64,000 bases of DNA from Drosophila miranda (Eukaryota; Arthropoda; Insecta; Diptera; Drosophilidae), in contig NW_022881603.1 in the NCBI RefSeq assembly GCF_003369915.1, positions 18,535,515 through 18,599,514 on the forward strand. Reading direction: 5' to 3'. Numbering within the stretch: the stretch's first letter is position 1; every line of letters begins with the position of its first letter. Shown here piece by piece: positions 22,601-33,499 of this stretch. The translations under genes and the position numbers were made by a program. A model generated the notes under the pieces. It did no database searches and was not told the origin of the DNA. It was given only the letters and a program-made list of their open reading frames with translations.

Positions 22601-25600
22601 TACGGAAGCAGCAGCAACAGCAACAGCCGCAGGCGGTGTCATTAACAATCCCAGTGGAACAGCAGGAACCCCTGCAAACGGATCCAGCGGAAAACAGTAA
22701 GTTGTCATCGCTAGCCATGTATTATTCGCACATAATTAATGCTCTTGCAGTTCCAGCGCCAATGCCCATTTGGCCGAACATGACACTCGACCCAGAACCT
22801 CCGGCACTACCATCTCCAGTTCCGACACCGTCTCCGGCCATTCCCAAGCTAGTTGTACCTAAAATAATGCTGAGGGTGCCGAAGGAGTTTCAGAAATCTG
22901 TGGACGCTGCTCTAAGCAGCACGGATACGGAGGAGGAGGAACCGGATTTGCACACAGCAACTCCCCTGGAACAGGAAACCGAAATTAATCCTTCTTCGTC
23001 CCTACAAAAACTAGATCCAGCGCCGATGCCGATGCCACCGCCGCCACGCCACAGCCTAGATGATTCGGATTGTGCAAAGATGATGAGCCTCATGCAGGCC
23101 GAAGTGGAGCGCACCGAACTGGAAATACAGCGGATCAAAGCAGACAGGAAACCCGATAGAAAGAAGCACTCCAAGGCCATAGCTCCCGCAGATGTGTTGG
23201 ACGACGGATTACCGCAGGACGCAGCGGAAGTAAAGGAGCAGCCCCAGCTCCAGGTTCAGGCACTTGTGCAGCAACCCCAGCAGCAAGAGGAACAACGTCG
23301 CTGGTCGCTGACGCCGCCCGCTTCGCCACACAACACAACGCAGCCACCGCCCGCAATTATCACGGAGTTCCAAGACCAGTCGGATGCAGCCGATGCAGAA
23401 GCATCGTCTGGGCGTCGCAATAGCCTCGGCAGTGATTGCATGGACATTGATGATAGCTTGAACGGACCAACGGCTGCCAACGACGGAGAATTCGGATCCC
23501 CAGGGGGCCCATCGATGGAACAGATGGAGGCGGTGGCGCTGCCAAAACCACCGCAGCCCGTTCAGTCGCCTCCTCCACCCATCGATGGAATTATGGTGGC
23601 CGGAGAGGACACGCACACGATCGACCTGCAGCTGGATCGACCCCTGGATCGGTTCTCAATGGTGGAGTTCGTGCGTCTGTGCCTGAAGGCGGTCTACTCC
23701 ATCTGCCTCTACTGCAATCACGCTCGCCGCATTGCCGTCAATGGCAAGCAGCTGGTGCTGCACATGATTAGTCAGCACCGCTTTACGGCTACGGTGGACA
23801 GCATCACGGCCGAGGAGCTGTACGCCGAGACGATTGTGGCAAGGCTGAAGAGCTTTGTGCCCCAGCTGGAGGAGGAGTACCTGAATCTGGCCAGTTGCTG
23901 CACCGTGGAGAACGGCAAGTACGCAGAGGTCTTCAACGAGCGGATCTATGAGTGCTTCTCCTGCCGCTACGTGGCCGCCACGCACAAAGAGTTGTACACG
24001 CACAACCGCAGGATGCATGCCAAGTCGAACATCACGTGCATCATGTGCCGCACCAATTTCTACAGCTACAGTGAGATTCTCTGTCACGTCTGTCCGGGCG
24101 AGGAGGCCCTCAGCGTATACGACTTGAAGTTCCGCTGCTGCCTGTGCGAGACGGCGCCGCCGCTGCCCTCCGCCTTCCGTCTGATGGTGCACCTGCGAAA
24201 GCAGCATAATGCCTGCGACATCTGCCTGGAGGATTGCGTCACCCAGGCGAAGCTCTCGTCCCACGTGTGGAAGCACAAGCTGCTGCATCTGTGCTACCGG
24301 TGCGGCATCGCCTACCGCAACAAGCAGGACATTTCCAAGCATCTGTTCTGGAAGCACGGCACCGAGAGCGCCGGCTGCAAGCGCTGCCTGCAGAAGCGCT
24401 GGCCCCATGTCTACCACTTCTGTTTGCCGCCCGTGAGGTTCCCCTGCGAGGAGTGCGGCTTCAACTTCAGCAAGGCCATCTACCTGGAGGTCCACAAGCG
24501 GATGCATGCCGGCGACTTTCGCTACGCCTGCGCCGAGGAGCTGTGCGACGAGAAGTTCGTCTCGCGCAAGCTGCTGCTGAAGCATGCTAGCACGCATGAG
24601 GCGAAGGCGGATTCCCCAGAAACGCCCACAGAGCAGAAAGAGGATCAAGCATCGGAGCAGCCACTGGAAGCAATCAAGAAGGAAACGGAGGAGGAGGGAG
24701 AGGAAGGGGCACAGCAGGAGGCCGAAACGAAGGCTTCGCCATTTCCCGAGAAGGAACCCAAAACGGAATGCACTAAGGTGGAGGCTGCAGACAAGAAGGA
24801 GGCGTCAGAGCCAACTGCTGCCAAATCGGAGACTCGCAAACGACGCAAAAAGTCAAAGCGCACGAAGGAATACCTCGAGGATCTCAACCTGATAGCCCCA
24901 AATCTCTCCGAGTCGGACAGCAGCGATAGCAGCGACTCGGATGCGCCGCCGCTGAAAAGTGGCAGCCATGGCCATGAGCCACTGCCCATGCGATCCTCTG
25001 TGGAAGATCTGGATATGCCCAAGGTGATGCTGTCGCCCTCCTCCGAGAGCGATGCAGACGAGCAGCAATCACAGCGAAGCCAGAAGCGGGAGGATCCCCT
25101 CGAGGAGAAGCCCTTGACGGAGTCAAAAAACCAGGAAGAGGAGACGACGAAGTCAGAGGTGGAGGTGGAAGCGGAGGAGGCCAAAAAGGAAGAGGAACCA
25201 GATGATGTCTCTGATATGTGGAAAAATCTACTCCAAAATCAGCCGGTGAACTCCAACACCAATCCGAATTGCAATCTTGAGGAGCAGCCACCAAAGGAGG
25301 AGGCGGCACCCGCAGATGTGGAAGTCCCTCAGACGCCCAGCAAGGTGCATGTGGCATGGTCCGATCACGATTACTGCAAGCTGCATCGCACGCCACCCCC
25401 GTCGCCGGCCAAAAAACATTCCACTCCCAAATCGTCGCACTCCGGCAAGCGTGCCTCGAAAAACGCCTCCAGTGACAGCGACAGTTCCAGCAGCTCCAGC
25501 TCCAACTCGGACTCAGATTCCTCGAGCTGCTCCTGTGGATCCAACTGCAGTTGCAGCTCCAGCAACAGCAGCAGCTCCAGTGACGACTCTGACGATTCCG

Positions 25601-27144
25601 ACAGCTCGAATGCGGCGGCATCGCCGTCGAAGCGTTTGCGCAAGAAATCTCTGAAGCAGAAGAAGAGCGAGTCGCTCCAGCACGTGCCGCAGCCAGAGCC
25701 AGAAGAGGAAGTTAATGTAACCTCTGTGACCGAGGACCAACTAGTGCCGCCTCCGCCCTCACCACAAGCTCCGCAGTACAACGAATCAGATTTCGATACC
25801 GCATTCTCCGACACCGACGAGGAATTCTACGATGCCCATCCCCAGAAGCTGGCCATGAAGCGCGAGACCCTGCTCGCCGAGCATCCACCAGTGGGGCCGC
25901 GGAACAAATACGACATCGTCGAGAACAGTCGTCCCTCCACGCCGTCCCTGCCAGAGGAGGCTGTTGCCTACGCCGACAAGCCGGAACGGGTCCGCAACAA
26001 AAAGAAGAAGCGAGAACGAAAGTCCACATGTAAATCGGGAAAGCTACAGCCGCTAACGAGCACACCCCTGCCCATGTCCATGTCGATGGAACCACCCATC
26101 GCCACACAGATGCTGCCTGCAGAGTCACCGTCGCTGCTCCCAGTCACACCGCTGACGCATCGCCACCTGCAGCCTGGGGGATTCCTGGGAAGCAGGATGA
26201 GCGAGGGCAGCAGCTTCTCCGATGCCGATGGCCAGCTGAAGCGCTCCAAGCGCCAGAGGCGTCCCAACAAGTTCTATGGCTACACCAGCGACGACGAGAA
26301 TATGGGCACCATCCTGGCCCCGCCGCTCCTGGTGGGAATGCAGCTGATCAAGCCACAGCCGCCGCCTTTGTTGACTTGGGCCAAGGAGGATTTGCCGACG
26401 CCGCCGAAGCAGCGCAGCAGAAACAACAAAAATAGCAGCAGTGGACATCACCACCATCTGCACAGCAATGGGGGAACGCGAACGCCCCCGACGGGATCCG
26501 GATCGAGGAAGCGCAACAGGCAGCGGTCTCAGGCGCCGAGCGCAGGCGGATCGAGTGTTCGCTCTACAAAGCGCCACAAGCCGCACAGGGAAGAAAAGTC
26601 ATTGCCGCCGATACCCACGCTAAAGATACGGCCCAGCTTCCTGACCTCCATTGCACCGCCGACGGACAGCAGCGATAGCAGTTCGGAAGACGAGGAAGTG
26701 AACGTGACCAGCCTTGGGCCGCCTACTCCACAGACTCTTCCCGTTTTTGTAATGCCCCCAGCTCCACCCGTGGTCCTACCGGTCCGGCTGCCACCGCCTC
26801 CGCCGCCTGCTGCCACCGCATTCAATCAGCCAATTCCGCCGGCTCTACTCCCGAATCCGGACTTTGCCACACTGCAGTACTTCAAGGCGAACAACATACG
26901 CTACCCGATCAGACCGCCGGCAGGGGCCCGGCTGGCGCGCGAAGGCGAGTCCGTCTACTGCTACTGTCGCTGTCCCTACGACGAGGTCTCCGAGATGATT
27001 GCCTGCGACGGCGACAACTGTCTGATCGAATGGTTTCACTTTGAGTGTGTGGGCATTATGGTGGCGCCAAAGGGCAGGTGGTTCTGCGCCGAGTGCAGGC
27101 CCAAGTACACCGAAGGCCTCTACCCGGACGCGACGGCACAGTGA
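19639..27144 (+). CDS. MESR4: MESR4: giant C2H2 zinc-finger and PHD-finger nuclear protein
   Basis: Open for 2,501 codons. A likely 54-nt intron lies at 22,697-22,750 (GTAAGT...TTGCAG) and is a multiple of three, so the spliced product is ~2,483 aa. The start is the first of two adjacent ATGs (19,639). Residues ~1-640 are very acidic and repetitive (DLDIDTDSEEE-like units). A first C2H2 cluster is at ~823-960 and a second at ~1,350-1,655 (for example FPCEECGFNFSKAIYLEVHKR). A Ser/Asp tract is at ~1,940-1,995. A C-terminal ING-like PHD finger at ~2,440-2,490 has the C4HC3 pattern, ending RWFCAEC. PHD fingers of this type read histone H3 tails. In flies MESR4 came from a Ras-suppressor screen; the molecular role is inferred from its domains. 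No lesion was seen, in contrast to its neighbours. Confidence 0.88.
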   Translation: MMEALDQQQAKLTSNIDAGDAGGTGDRVGVGVDVGTGAASGTTSEEDDYEDTNNALVLAKEESSMEHSDNNNADAGGDECGLKRKKSTDDVIDLTLANGQDSSQMEAAAADADADAESETADSEKSADESQTGESDTSKESLLAEDADNADEAGVSESEDLGKTPNCPTIVIESDDEQPTRTSSFASGNDCVEQKLVEDLLPSVEEDSAQSSPIPVKNECIEDLPVKTKEELKSDTETLPISEPEADNPLTMLGESAVACDDDDPVETLVTPKNEEETQQGSPAVKEVIDVKSESEEEEAEGYLSARGDLDIDTDSEEEDVDSSLSIKENIDKAPAATEKEDAERSSSIKELDVEPDSGEDKADEPPDVKGDLDIDIESAEDDVDSTLSNKATQKEGAERSSPIKKLDVEPESGEDEAEINLSVKGDLDIDTESEEDVEDVDADASLSIKENLNKGPETGKVDAEGSPSNKQLDEETVSAEENVSLAVKKHVDVDEDTESAQEAPSLPIKNDLEQDSGSEPEQSEALSIKGEKAGKRSPSVQKCIEMNAENNDSRTRDCLASDDEFDKKASHSSRKSSVEESSDSEDSVTLTMDVDHPCSVDVDEDADADAVAVATPGVTKIESDSEEEPQMEESLKSTAPAVTSTEVDVVPVIKVNGTHDSPIPEDKEQEEQLEKRELEEHNQFSVISNHTAANEDGEEEGASTSQQPPMKARTLILPVRRSRSRSTSRSSTISSASQPQLVIDHPAESEQNNGKVQALKLSFKRRRISRTSTSSAASVSQPDKQMKLGNNSSLLLQRLQGNTNTNANADPASNTPAASNLLSCSKCNLQNIETVQQLNEHQAQCKMASKVEPEQKKERFFRCAQCGTVHQCWNFFNHVRDVHQKYVCLYCSLMYATAEKLSLHLENKHDIDQRHLSMDEWAAEQQKEDRGRYLVCCTCQTTFPQGSGFENHDCSELMEPCTQCGVKGFHAMACKTQRKKPPKRRRVRKQQQQQQPQAVSLTIPVEQQEPLQTDPAENSKLSSLAMYYSHIINALAVPAPMPIWPNMTLDPEPPALPSPVPTPSPAIPKLVVPKIMLRVPKEFQKSVDAALSSTDTEEEEPDLHTATPLEQETEINPSSSLQKLDPAPMPMPPPPRHSLDDSDCAKMMSLMQAEVERTELEIQRIKADRKPDRKKHSKAIAPADVLDDGLPQDAAEVKEQPQLQVQALVQQPQQQEEQRRWSLTPPASPHNTTQPPPAIITEFQDQSDAADAEASSGRRNSLGSDCMDIDDSLNGPTAANDGEFGSPGGPSMEQMEAVALPKPPQPVQSPPPPIDGIMVAGEDTHTIDLQLDRPLDRFSMVEFVRLCLKAVYSICLYCNHARRIAVNGKQLVLHMISQHRFTATVDSITAEELYAETIVARLKSFVPQLEEEYLNLASCCTVENGKYAEVFNERIYECFSCRYVAATHKELYTHNRRMHAKSNITCIMCRTNFYSYSEILCHVCPGEEALSVYDLKFRCCLCETAPPLPSAFRLMVHLRKQHNACDICLEDCVTQAKLSSHVWKHKLLHLCYRCGIAYRNKQDISKHLFWKHGTESAGCKRCLQKRWPHVYHFCLPPVRFPCEECGFNFSKAIYLEVHKRMHAGDFRYACAEELCDEKFVSRKLLLKHASTHEAKADSPETPTEQKEDQASEQPLEAIKKETEEEGEEGAQQEAETKASPFPEKEPKTECTKVEAADKKEASEPTAAKSETRKRRKKSKRTKEYLEDLNLIAPNLSESDSSDSSDSDAPPLKSGSHGHEPLPMRSSVEDLDMPKVMLSPSSESDADEQQSQRSQKREDPLEEKPLTESKNQEEETTKSEVEVEAEEAKKEEEPDDVSDMWKNLLQNQPVNSNTNPNCNLEEQPPKEEAAPADVEVPQTPSKVHVAWSDHDYCKLHRTPPPSPAKKHSTPKSSHSGKRASKNASSDSDSSSSSSSNSDSDSSSCSCGSNCSCSSSNSSSSSDDSDDSDSSNAAASPSKRLRKKSLKQKKSESLQHVPQPEPEEEVNVTSVTEDQLVPPPPSPQAPQYNESDFDTAFSDTDEEFYDAHPQKLAMKRETLLAEHPPVGPRNKYDIVENSRPSTPSLPEEAVAYADKPERVRNKKKKRERKSTCKSGKLQPLTSTPLPMSMSMEPPIATQMLPAESPSLLPVTPLTHRHLQPGGFLGSRMSEGSSFSDADGQLKRSKRQRRPNKFYGYTSDDENMGTILAPPLLVGMQLIKPQPPPLLTWAKEDLPTPPKQRSRNNKNSSSGHHHHLHSNGGTRTPPTGSGSRKRNRQRSQAPSAGGSSVRSTKRHKPHREEKSLPPIPTLKIRPSFLTSIAPPTDSSDSSSEDEEVNVTSLGPPTPQTLPVFVMPPAPPVVLPVRLPPPPPPAATAFNQPIPPALLPNPDFATLQYFKANNIRYPIRPPAGARLAREGESVYCYCRCPYDEVSEMIACDGDNCLIEWFHFECVGIMVAPKGRWFCAECRPKYTEGLYPDATAQ

Positions 27145-29293
27145 CATCATCTTCCAGGAGGAGCTTGGCTAGGATTCCGTGGATCCTCCTCTTCCACACA
27201 GTAGCCACAACAACCACGCGATCGAAACCCCACTACAGAATGAAATACGCTTATTAATTGATAAAAAAAAAACTGAGGATATCTAAAAGTACTAATTACT
27301 ACAAATGAAATCTAAATATCGTAAGACATTAAATATATATATACATATGTACATTTAAAAGGCAAGGCAAGATAGGGAAAACATCTTATAAAAGAAAAAA
27401 AAAACGTATATATTATATATATATATATATATATCTATATATATCTATATATCATATATAAGGCCAACAATCGTGTGTAAATATCGAGAGATGCATATCC
27501 ATTATGCAAAATTGTACCATACTTAGAGATCCATTATAAATAACTACACACCTATGAATAGCACCTCCCAAACCCCCTCCCCTGAGCCGCAACCCAAGCA
27601 TAGTTCTTAATTAAATCTATCTATGTGTACGTTTACATTTAGTGACTACGAGTAGGTACCCAAAACAAGGATAAACGGAAACAAGCGGATGAATAGTTAA
27701 TCATTCAATCGATCTTGAGAAAAATACACATACAACTGTGACAAAAAGAAATCAAATAAGTAATACTAAAAGGAATGTTCACGTTTTGTTTTATTTTCAA
27801 TATGATGGAGGGGCTTATCATCTATAAAGAGATTGAATGTTATGTGTGTCAATCGTCTACAGACAGTAGATATATTTACGAAATACAGCTTATTTATCTT
27901 CAATATTCCAGTACATATGTACATATTTCTGTTAAAAAGAACCATCATTTGCATTCGTGCTAGCGAAAAATGCAAAGGAAAATGCTGAGAATCAAATACA
28001 TGTCGTGTCAATGATGATGCACATTGCTGCTCGAATCGTGTCTCGCCGATAAGGATTGTTTTGTTGTTGTTGTTGGACAGCTACAAAATCGAAAGAGCGT
28101 GCTTTTTCATTCCTTCTCATATCGAATCAACCAACCCTTACGATATTGTGGTAACATTTATGTTTGTACCTTGAACATGGGCCCAAAGAATAGGCCAACA
28201 TTAACCCAGTCGCCTGTGTGCAGGGTTCGAATTCCACGCTCCATGCTCTGATTATGGCAAAGTAACGTCAAAAGTAAATGCAAATAAGCCACGACAAGCG
28301 GGCTAATGTTGCTGTAGTGGCTACAACCCCGCGTATGAATGCGCACGGAACCACACCAAGGTCAGTGGTAGGGTCATCCAATTCCAACCACTACCCGCAT
28401 GTCCGGCCACTGACCACCACCCCGTCATCGTGGGTATGGGCGTGGGTTTTGTGGAGATAATGTTTTTTATCCCCAATCGGCCGACTAATTATTTCGAATT
28501 AAATAAAACTCTGAGCAGAAATAAAATTACGATATGTTCTTTAATGCGTGACATCCAAATTGCAAGTGTGGCTTGCCTGCCCTTTACATTGCCGCTCCGA
28601 TCGCTAAGCGCAGCTTCGCTCGGCCGACGTCGGTAGGCAGACGCAAAGCGGAGATAGCGAAGAGCGAGCTGGCAGAGAGCGTTTAGCAGGGCAAGCAAGC
28701 GCAAAGCTTTAACAAACAAATGAGTGACATAGACATAAGTAACTATTTGTGCTATTTGGCAAGCAGCTAATCGGCTGGGTTCTGCTCCGAATAGGTTTGT
28801 TTACCAAACAGCACGCTGATTTAATTGTTGTTCGGAGGAGGAGTAGGAGCAGGAGCAGGGCTCTGAGCCCGAGCTACGAGAGAGGCGCAACAGCCACAAC
28901 GAACTTCAATTACAGGAGGCGATTGTGGTCGCCGGACGAACCAGACGGACGGTGGGAGAGACGAGCGATGGCCGGTGTGGTGTGCGTGAGTAGAAATTAC
29001 CATAAATCTGAGAGGGCTCGAATAAAAAAGGCTTCTCTGGTGAACTTGGGGCAGCAGTTCGTGTTGAGTTGTCGCGGCGAGCGGTTAACTCGAGGCTCCC
29101 ACTTTTGACCGGAACTGAGTTTCGGATTTGCGTTCGTCGTTCGCGTGGCAGATCCCGCTGTGTGTGCGTGCTCCTTATTTCGTAAGCGATGTCCACGGGA
29201 CAGCCAGTTGAGCAAACAGAAGTCCAAATAGTCCAATTATCGTCCTCTGCTGGTCACCGGCTAGACCGCTAGGACTTGGTGGCGGCAAACACC
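27145..29293. other. MESR4 3'UTR and intergenic sequence
   Basis: A long AT-rich trailer after the MESR4 stop includes an (AT)n microsatellite at ~27,410-27,440. From ~28,790 the sequence becomes GC-richer and looks like the 5' leader of the exon at 29,294. I see no other gene and no clear repeat. Confidence 0.5.
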
Positions 29294-29516
29294 ATGGTAC
29301 GTCGCGCATCGAGCGTGCCGCATTTGAATAGCAGCGGCGGTAGCAGCGCCGATAGTGCCAGCACCTCTGGCAATCGGCGTGGCAGTCTCACCAACGGCAT
29401 GCGTCGCCTCAGTCCCCAGAAGGGAGCAGGGAGCGGTAGCAGTGGCGGTGGAGGAGGCGGAGTCGGAGGCAGCTCCCGCAATACGCCTTATTTTCTACGC
29501 TCACGGGAGAACGAGT
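29294..29516 (+). CDS. Orphan first coding exon, low-complexity N-terminus
   Basis: The ATG at 29,294 (context AACACCATGG) opens a 74-codon stretch, MVRRASSVPHLNSSGGSS..., rich in Ser and Gly, ending NTPYFLRSRENE at a strong donor, GAACGA|GTAAGT (29,517). This looks like a genuine first coding exon. No matching downstream exon was found between here and the ISY copy at 31,861, so the rest is either beyond a large intron, deleted or displaced. Function not recognised. Confidence 0.5.
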
Positions 29517-31860
29517 AAGTGTGGGATAAGGAATGCCGCCACGGCTGCAATTGCGGTACTTCCCACCGTAATCAATAGGCGACAGCTTGCTGACGCTTGA
29601 GAAAACAGTGGAAAGCCGCTAAAAAGACTGGGGAACAATATCCGTGCATGAGGGAAAACTTATAAAACATAGATCTCAGAATTCTACACACTGAGGGAAA
29701 ACAAAGCCACTATTGGATCTTAAACGTGGAATTACCATTTCTATCGTAACTGTTAAAGACTACCTCTTTTAACAGAGAATTTATGGATATGTAAAGGTTC
29801 AAGAACTATTCTGTATTGCCTTTACCCTGATAGTCCTGTGCTACTGTACTGAATATAATTTTTACGAACTTAAATGGTCCCATGAATATTGCATGCGAGT
29901 ATTCCCTTGTATTTTTTTTAAGCTTTCGCAATGTAATGCCACCGCTGCTGTTGTAATTATTAAGTATGTACAAATATCTATAAAGATACACTCGTGTATT
30001 GTATGAGCCACTAGGAAAATATATTAATTTTGATCAGTCCATTTGGCTGGGCAGGACACTTACAAGGAGTGTGAGACTATAACCATTAATAATAACACGA
30101 CAGGGACTGCTCCTGGTCTCCCCGGCTCACCCCTAATCGAAGGAAAGACCCATTGAAGGAACAGACACAAGCCAAACCATAATGACCACGCACAATACGA
30201 GTAATACAAAAGAAGGACAGACAGACAGGCAATCAAATGGACAGAGAGACAGACACACAGACGGACGGACTGGGAATTTTCTTTTAGTTCTTTATTTAAA
30301 CCATTTGGTTTGGTTAGGAAGGAATATTAATTATTCAAAACCGACGAACTTTCTTTTGATGAAATCGAGGCTTGATACGATGGTATCGCAGGTAGCTAAT
30401 CAATTCTTTGTTTTCACATCAATTGTGGTACACCTATAATTTCATTAATTAATCCCCCACCCCACCGAAGGAAATCTGCCGACATTTCGTTTATTTTTAG
30501 AAGTTTCTTCGATTTATGCTGACATTGTAAAGAAGTACATATTCACAGCTATTACCCAGAAGAGTATGTTTATGTTATTATTGGAACTGGGGAGTGACAC
30601 ACCAGACTTGAGATTCTAGGAACCTATGACTCGTCAGACGCCCGCGCGACAATTTGTTAGAACTTAATCGTAATTAAACATCATTTTCATCAACCCTGAA
30701 CATGGGTAGCTGGAATACAACCTTTTTCTGTGAATCTGAGGCTCGTTAAGGGGCATTCAGTCCCAAGGTTACCATTCACACCTATGTCACTTGGAAATTT
30801 AATGCATCGCCCTGATATATGGGCGATTGCCCCAGCAGGCAATTGGCATTATGGTCGTTATAATTATAATGGGACACGCATATAGACCTATCTTATCAAT
30901 CATTCTGACTGATGAGTGCGTTGATAGCTGTATGATTGACGACACACATTGGATATATGTACTCCACTTAGACAGCAAAGGCTGTGCTGTGGGTTTTGGA
31001 ACCAATGCGCAATGGACACTGGGCACTGGGCATTGGGCATTGGCCTTCCCCAAATCCGATCTGTATTCAGGCAACTTTGAAAGTGAATTCGAGTGCGTGA
31101 CGTGGCTGGAAAAGATTGCAATTTAAAAATCCATATAGACAATATGGCGTATACATTCATATGGATTTTCTGGCATGCAGGTAGGTAATAATTACGCCCC
31201 AAAAAAAAGATAATCAAAGTCCACAATTCGTTGCTTAAGCTCTGCATGCTTCACAAATGTCACCAGGAGGTTTCCCAAAACACTCCCACTCACAATCCGA
31301 CGCCCACTCTCCGGCATGGGAAATAAAAGTGAGAGTTCCAGTTTCAGACTCGTTTCAGAATTTATTTGTTTCGCAAACATGAGTCGCCGGAAAAAAGAAA
31401 CCCAGTTGCCAATTCTGCCCGTAATCCAATCCAATCACGACTGGACAATTAGGAATTTTTGGTCTGAGGTCAGGGTAAATATTATGCTGAGGTGGGTTTC
31501 ATTTGTTCGGGTCTACAAATACCACCAGGGGAAAGTCAATCTCCTTTAAAAGAAAGCATTATTTTCGAAGCGAAAGAGAGAAATATACCCCTAGCAATAA
31601 TCAGCATTATATTATCACGAACCCTTTCAAGAACAAATCAAAACTTTCGCTCTTAGCTCTCCATTATTCAATTAATTATTTAGTACCAAAAGTTGATTGA
31701 ACTTTTCCTCAGTGGCCACCCAGTAGGGTGTTACTTCCCAGGACCTGCTCCTCCTCAAGACTTAGTTTCTCCTGAGGGTTCGTGTTAATTCTTTCTATGG
31801 GCGCCTTTTGAAATATTTACCAAGAGCACACAACACTCACCACGCACACGCACACATAAA
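29517..31860. other. Intergenic or intronic sequence without identified gene
   Basis: Mostly AT-rich. It contains short simple stretches (GACAGACAGAC at ~30,215; a GGGCACTGGGCATTGGGCATT stutter at ~31,020). Small open frames at 30,827-31,126 and 31,192-31,434 have no recognisable motif and lack plausible starts. Confidence 0.4.
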
Positions 31861-32870
31861 CGAGGGGGAACGTTGTGAGTTGCTGCGGACACCGCAACTC
31901 TACGGTTATACCCGATACTAAGTCAGTATGGCTTTCCTCCGGCAGACGCCGCTAATATTAAACGACACGACAAAGAGTGCGTGCGAGAGAGACAGAAAAT
32001 CAGTCTGAGCGTATGGTCATTAACTATGATTCTGCGTTTTTAGTTTTCTCGAATGTGCAGTATTGTGGATGCAACAGATTTTCGTCCTTTGTGTGGGCGG
32101 AAGGGGGTGGGGTGAAATTTTGAGATACACGTTTTATAGTAAGATCTAACAGGAGTGCGGATACCAAATTTGGTTACTCTAGCCTTAATAGTCTCTGAGA
32201 TTTTTGAATATCCCCAGATTTTCGTCCTTTGCGGGGGCGGAAGGGGGTGTGGCGAAATTTTGAAACAAACTCGTCTCGGTCCGATATATTAGGAGTGTGG
32301 ATACCAAATTTGGTTGCTCTAGCTTTTGTAGTCTCTGAGATCTAGGCGCTAATGTTTTACTCTAAGCAAAGCCGCCTATGCTACGTGTGTGTTAGAGAGA
32401 GACAGGGCGAGAAAAAATGAAATTGTTTTCTTGATGCTGGCTATAATAATAATACGATCCAATTCAGATTTTGCACTCTAACAGATATGGTTATTCTCTA
32501 CGATTCTGCGTTCTTGGTTTTCTCATATCTTTAAAATTGTGGATGCCACAGATTTTCGTCCTTTGTGGGGGCGGAAGTGGGCGGGGCGAAGTTTTGAAAT
32601 ATTTTTGTAGCAGTGACATATCACAGAAGTCTGGATCCAAAACATCGTTGCTCTAGCTCTTATAGTCTTTGAGCACTAGGCGCTGAAGGGGACGGACAGA
32701 CGGACGGACAGACGGACAGACAGACAGGGCTCAATCGACTCGGCTATTGATGCTGATCAAGAATATATATACTTTATGGGGTCGGAAACGATTCCTTCTG
32801 GACGTTACACACATCCACTTTTACCACAAATCTAATATACCCCAATACTCATTTTGAGTATCGGGTATAA
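31861..32870 (-). mobile_element. ISY-like Helitron copy 1 (B subtype, internally deleted)
   Basis: It ends with the shared signature GAGTATCGGGTATAAAAA on the right and begins with CGAGGGGGAACGTTG plus a GAGTTGC...GCAACTC hairpin on the left. About 100 bp are missing near 32,012 (GAGCGTATGGTCATTAAC). The central block is of B type (CTCGTCTCGGTCCGATATAT). It sits immediately next to the splice donor of Dcr-2 exon 2. Confidence 0.88.
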
Positions 32871-32889
32871 AAAAATGCAAGCGACTTAC

Positions 32890-33123
32890 TTGTCCATGTC
32901 TTTGGAGAATCGCTTCAGGGCCAGGATGGCCACGTATGTCTTGCCAGATCCGGTCGGCAAGTAGATTATCCCATTGTTCTTCATAATATGATCCACGAGA
33001 CGCAGCTGATAGCTGCGAGGCTGCAACAAATGCGAATGCATTTTTACAATTCAGCAAAAAGTATAAACTTATGTATATGCACTGGAATTTATATTATTTA
33101 TACCTTTATTTCGGATTCCCCAC
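32890..33123 (-). pseudogene. Dcr-2: Dcr-2 N-terminal fragment (exons 1-2, helicase motif I)
   Basis: Exon 2 (33,020-32,890, minus strand) reads [20 protein letters not shown], then [20 protein letters not shown], ending at a GTAAGT donor. This is the start of the Dicer-2 DExH helicase with its Walker A motif. Acceptor and donor are intact. A candidate exon 1 (33,123-33,104) ends GAAATAAAG|GTATAA, which would encode EIK and join in phase. Its start position reads GTG rather than ATG and the exon seems one base short, so the start is probably lost. The next exons should lie to the left, but an ISY copy begins within about 20 bp of the donor and no further Dcr-2 exon is found there. The catalytic end of Dcr-2 is at 55 kb on the other strand. 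Confidence 0.82.
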
Positions 33124-33499
33124 TATGCACGTTGTCTGCCTATTTGCTCCGGGTGCCAGCTGAAAGTGATGAAATAAAATAAAATTCAGTGACTGCAGGC
33201 ACAAGCTCGCCAACTAAGATGATTGCTGACGTGGCTATAATGACACAGCAGGTTTTTCTGGATGTGGCCAGCTACTAGCTGGAAGTACGGGGATTTACAT
33301 TTTTTTCCAGTCACCGTTCTCTGTGTGCGGAAAACACCGCGATGGACGCGCAGGTTGACCGGCAAATGTCTCGCCTCACCTTTGTTTTAATTGAACTTTG
33401 TTCCACCGATATATTGTATTGAACAAGTATTTGATCAGATAAGATAATAAATTCCAAGAGCTGAATAAATAAATTGACAAAAAAGAAAATGAAGTCCTG
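33124..33499. other. Sequence upstream of the Dcr-2 N-terminal fragment
   Basis: Probable former Dcr-2 leader and promoter, read on the minus strand. No coding potential or clear motif. Confidence 0.35.

Noticed and set aside
23656..24648. Long minus-strand open frame (330 codons) opposite the MESR4 zinc fingers
   Set aside because: GC-rich, codon-biased sequence on the coding strand produces long antisense frames. No motif, and the plus-strand zinc fingers are unambiguous.
31192..31434. Minus-strand open frame tested as the next Dcr-2 exon
   Set aside because: Its sequence does not resemble Dicer-2 or any family I know, and it lacks plausible splice sites.
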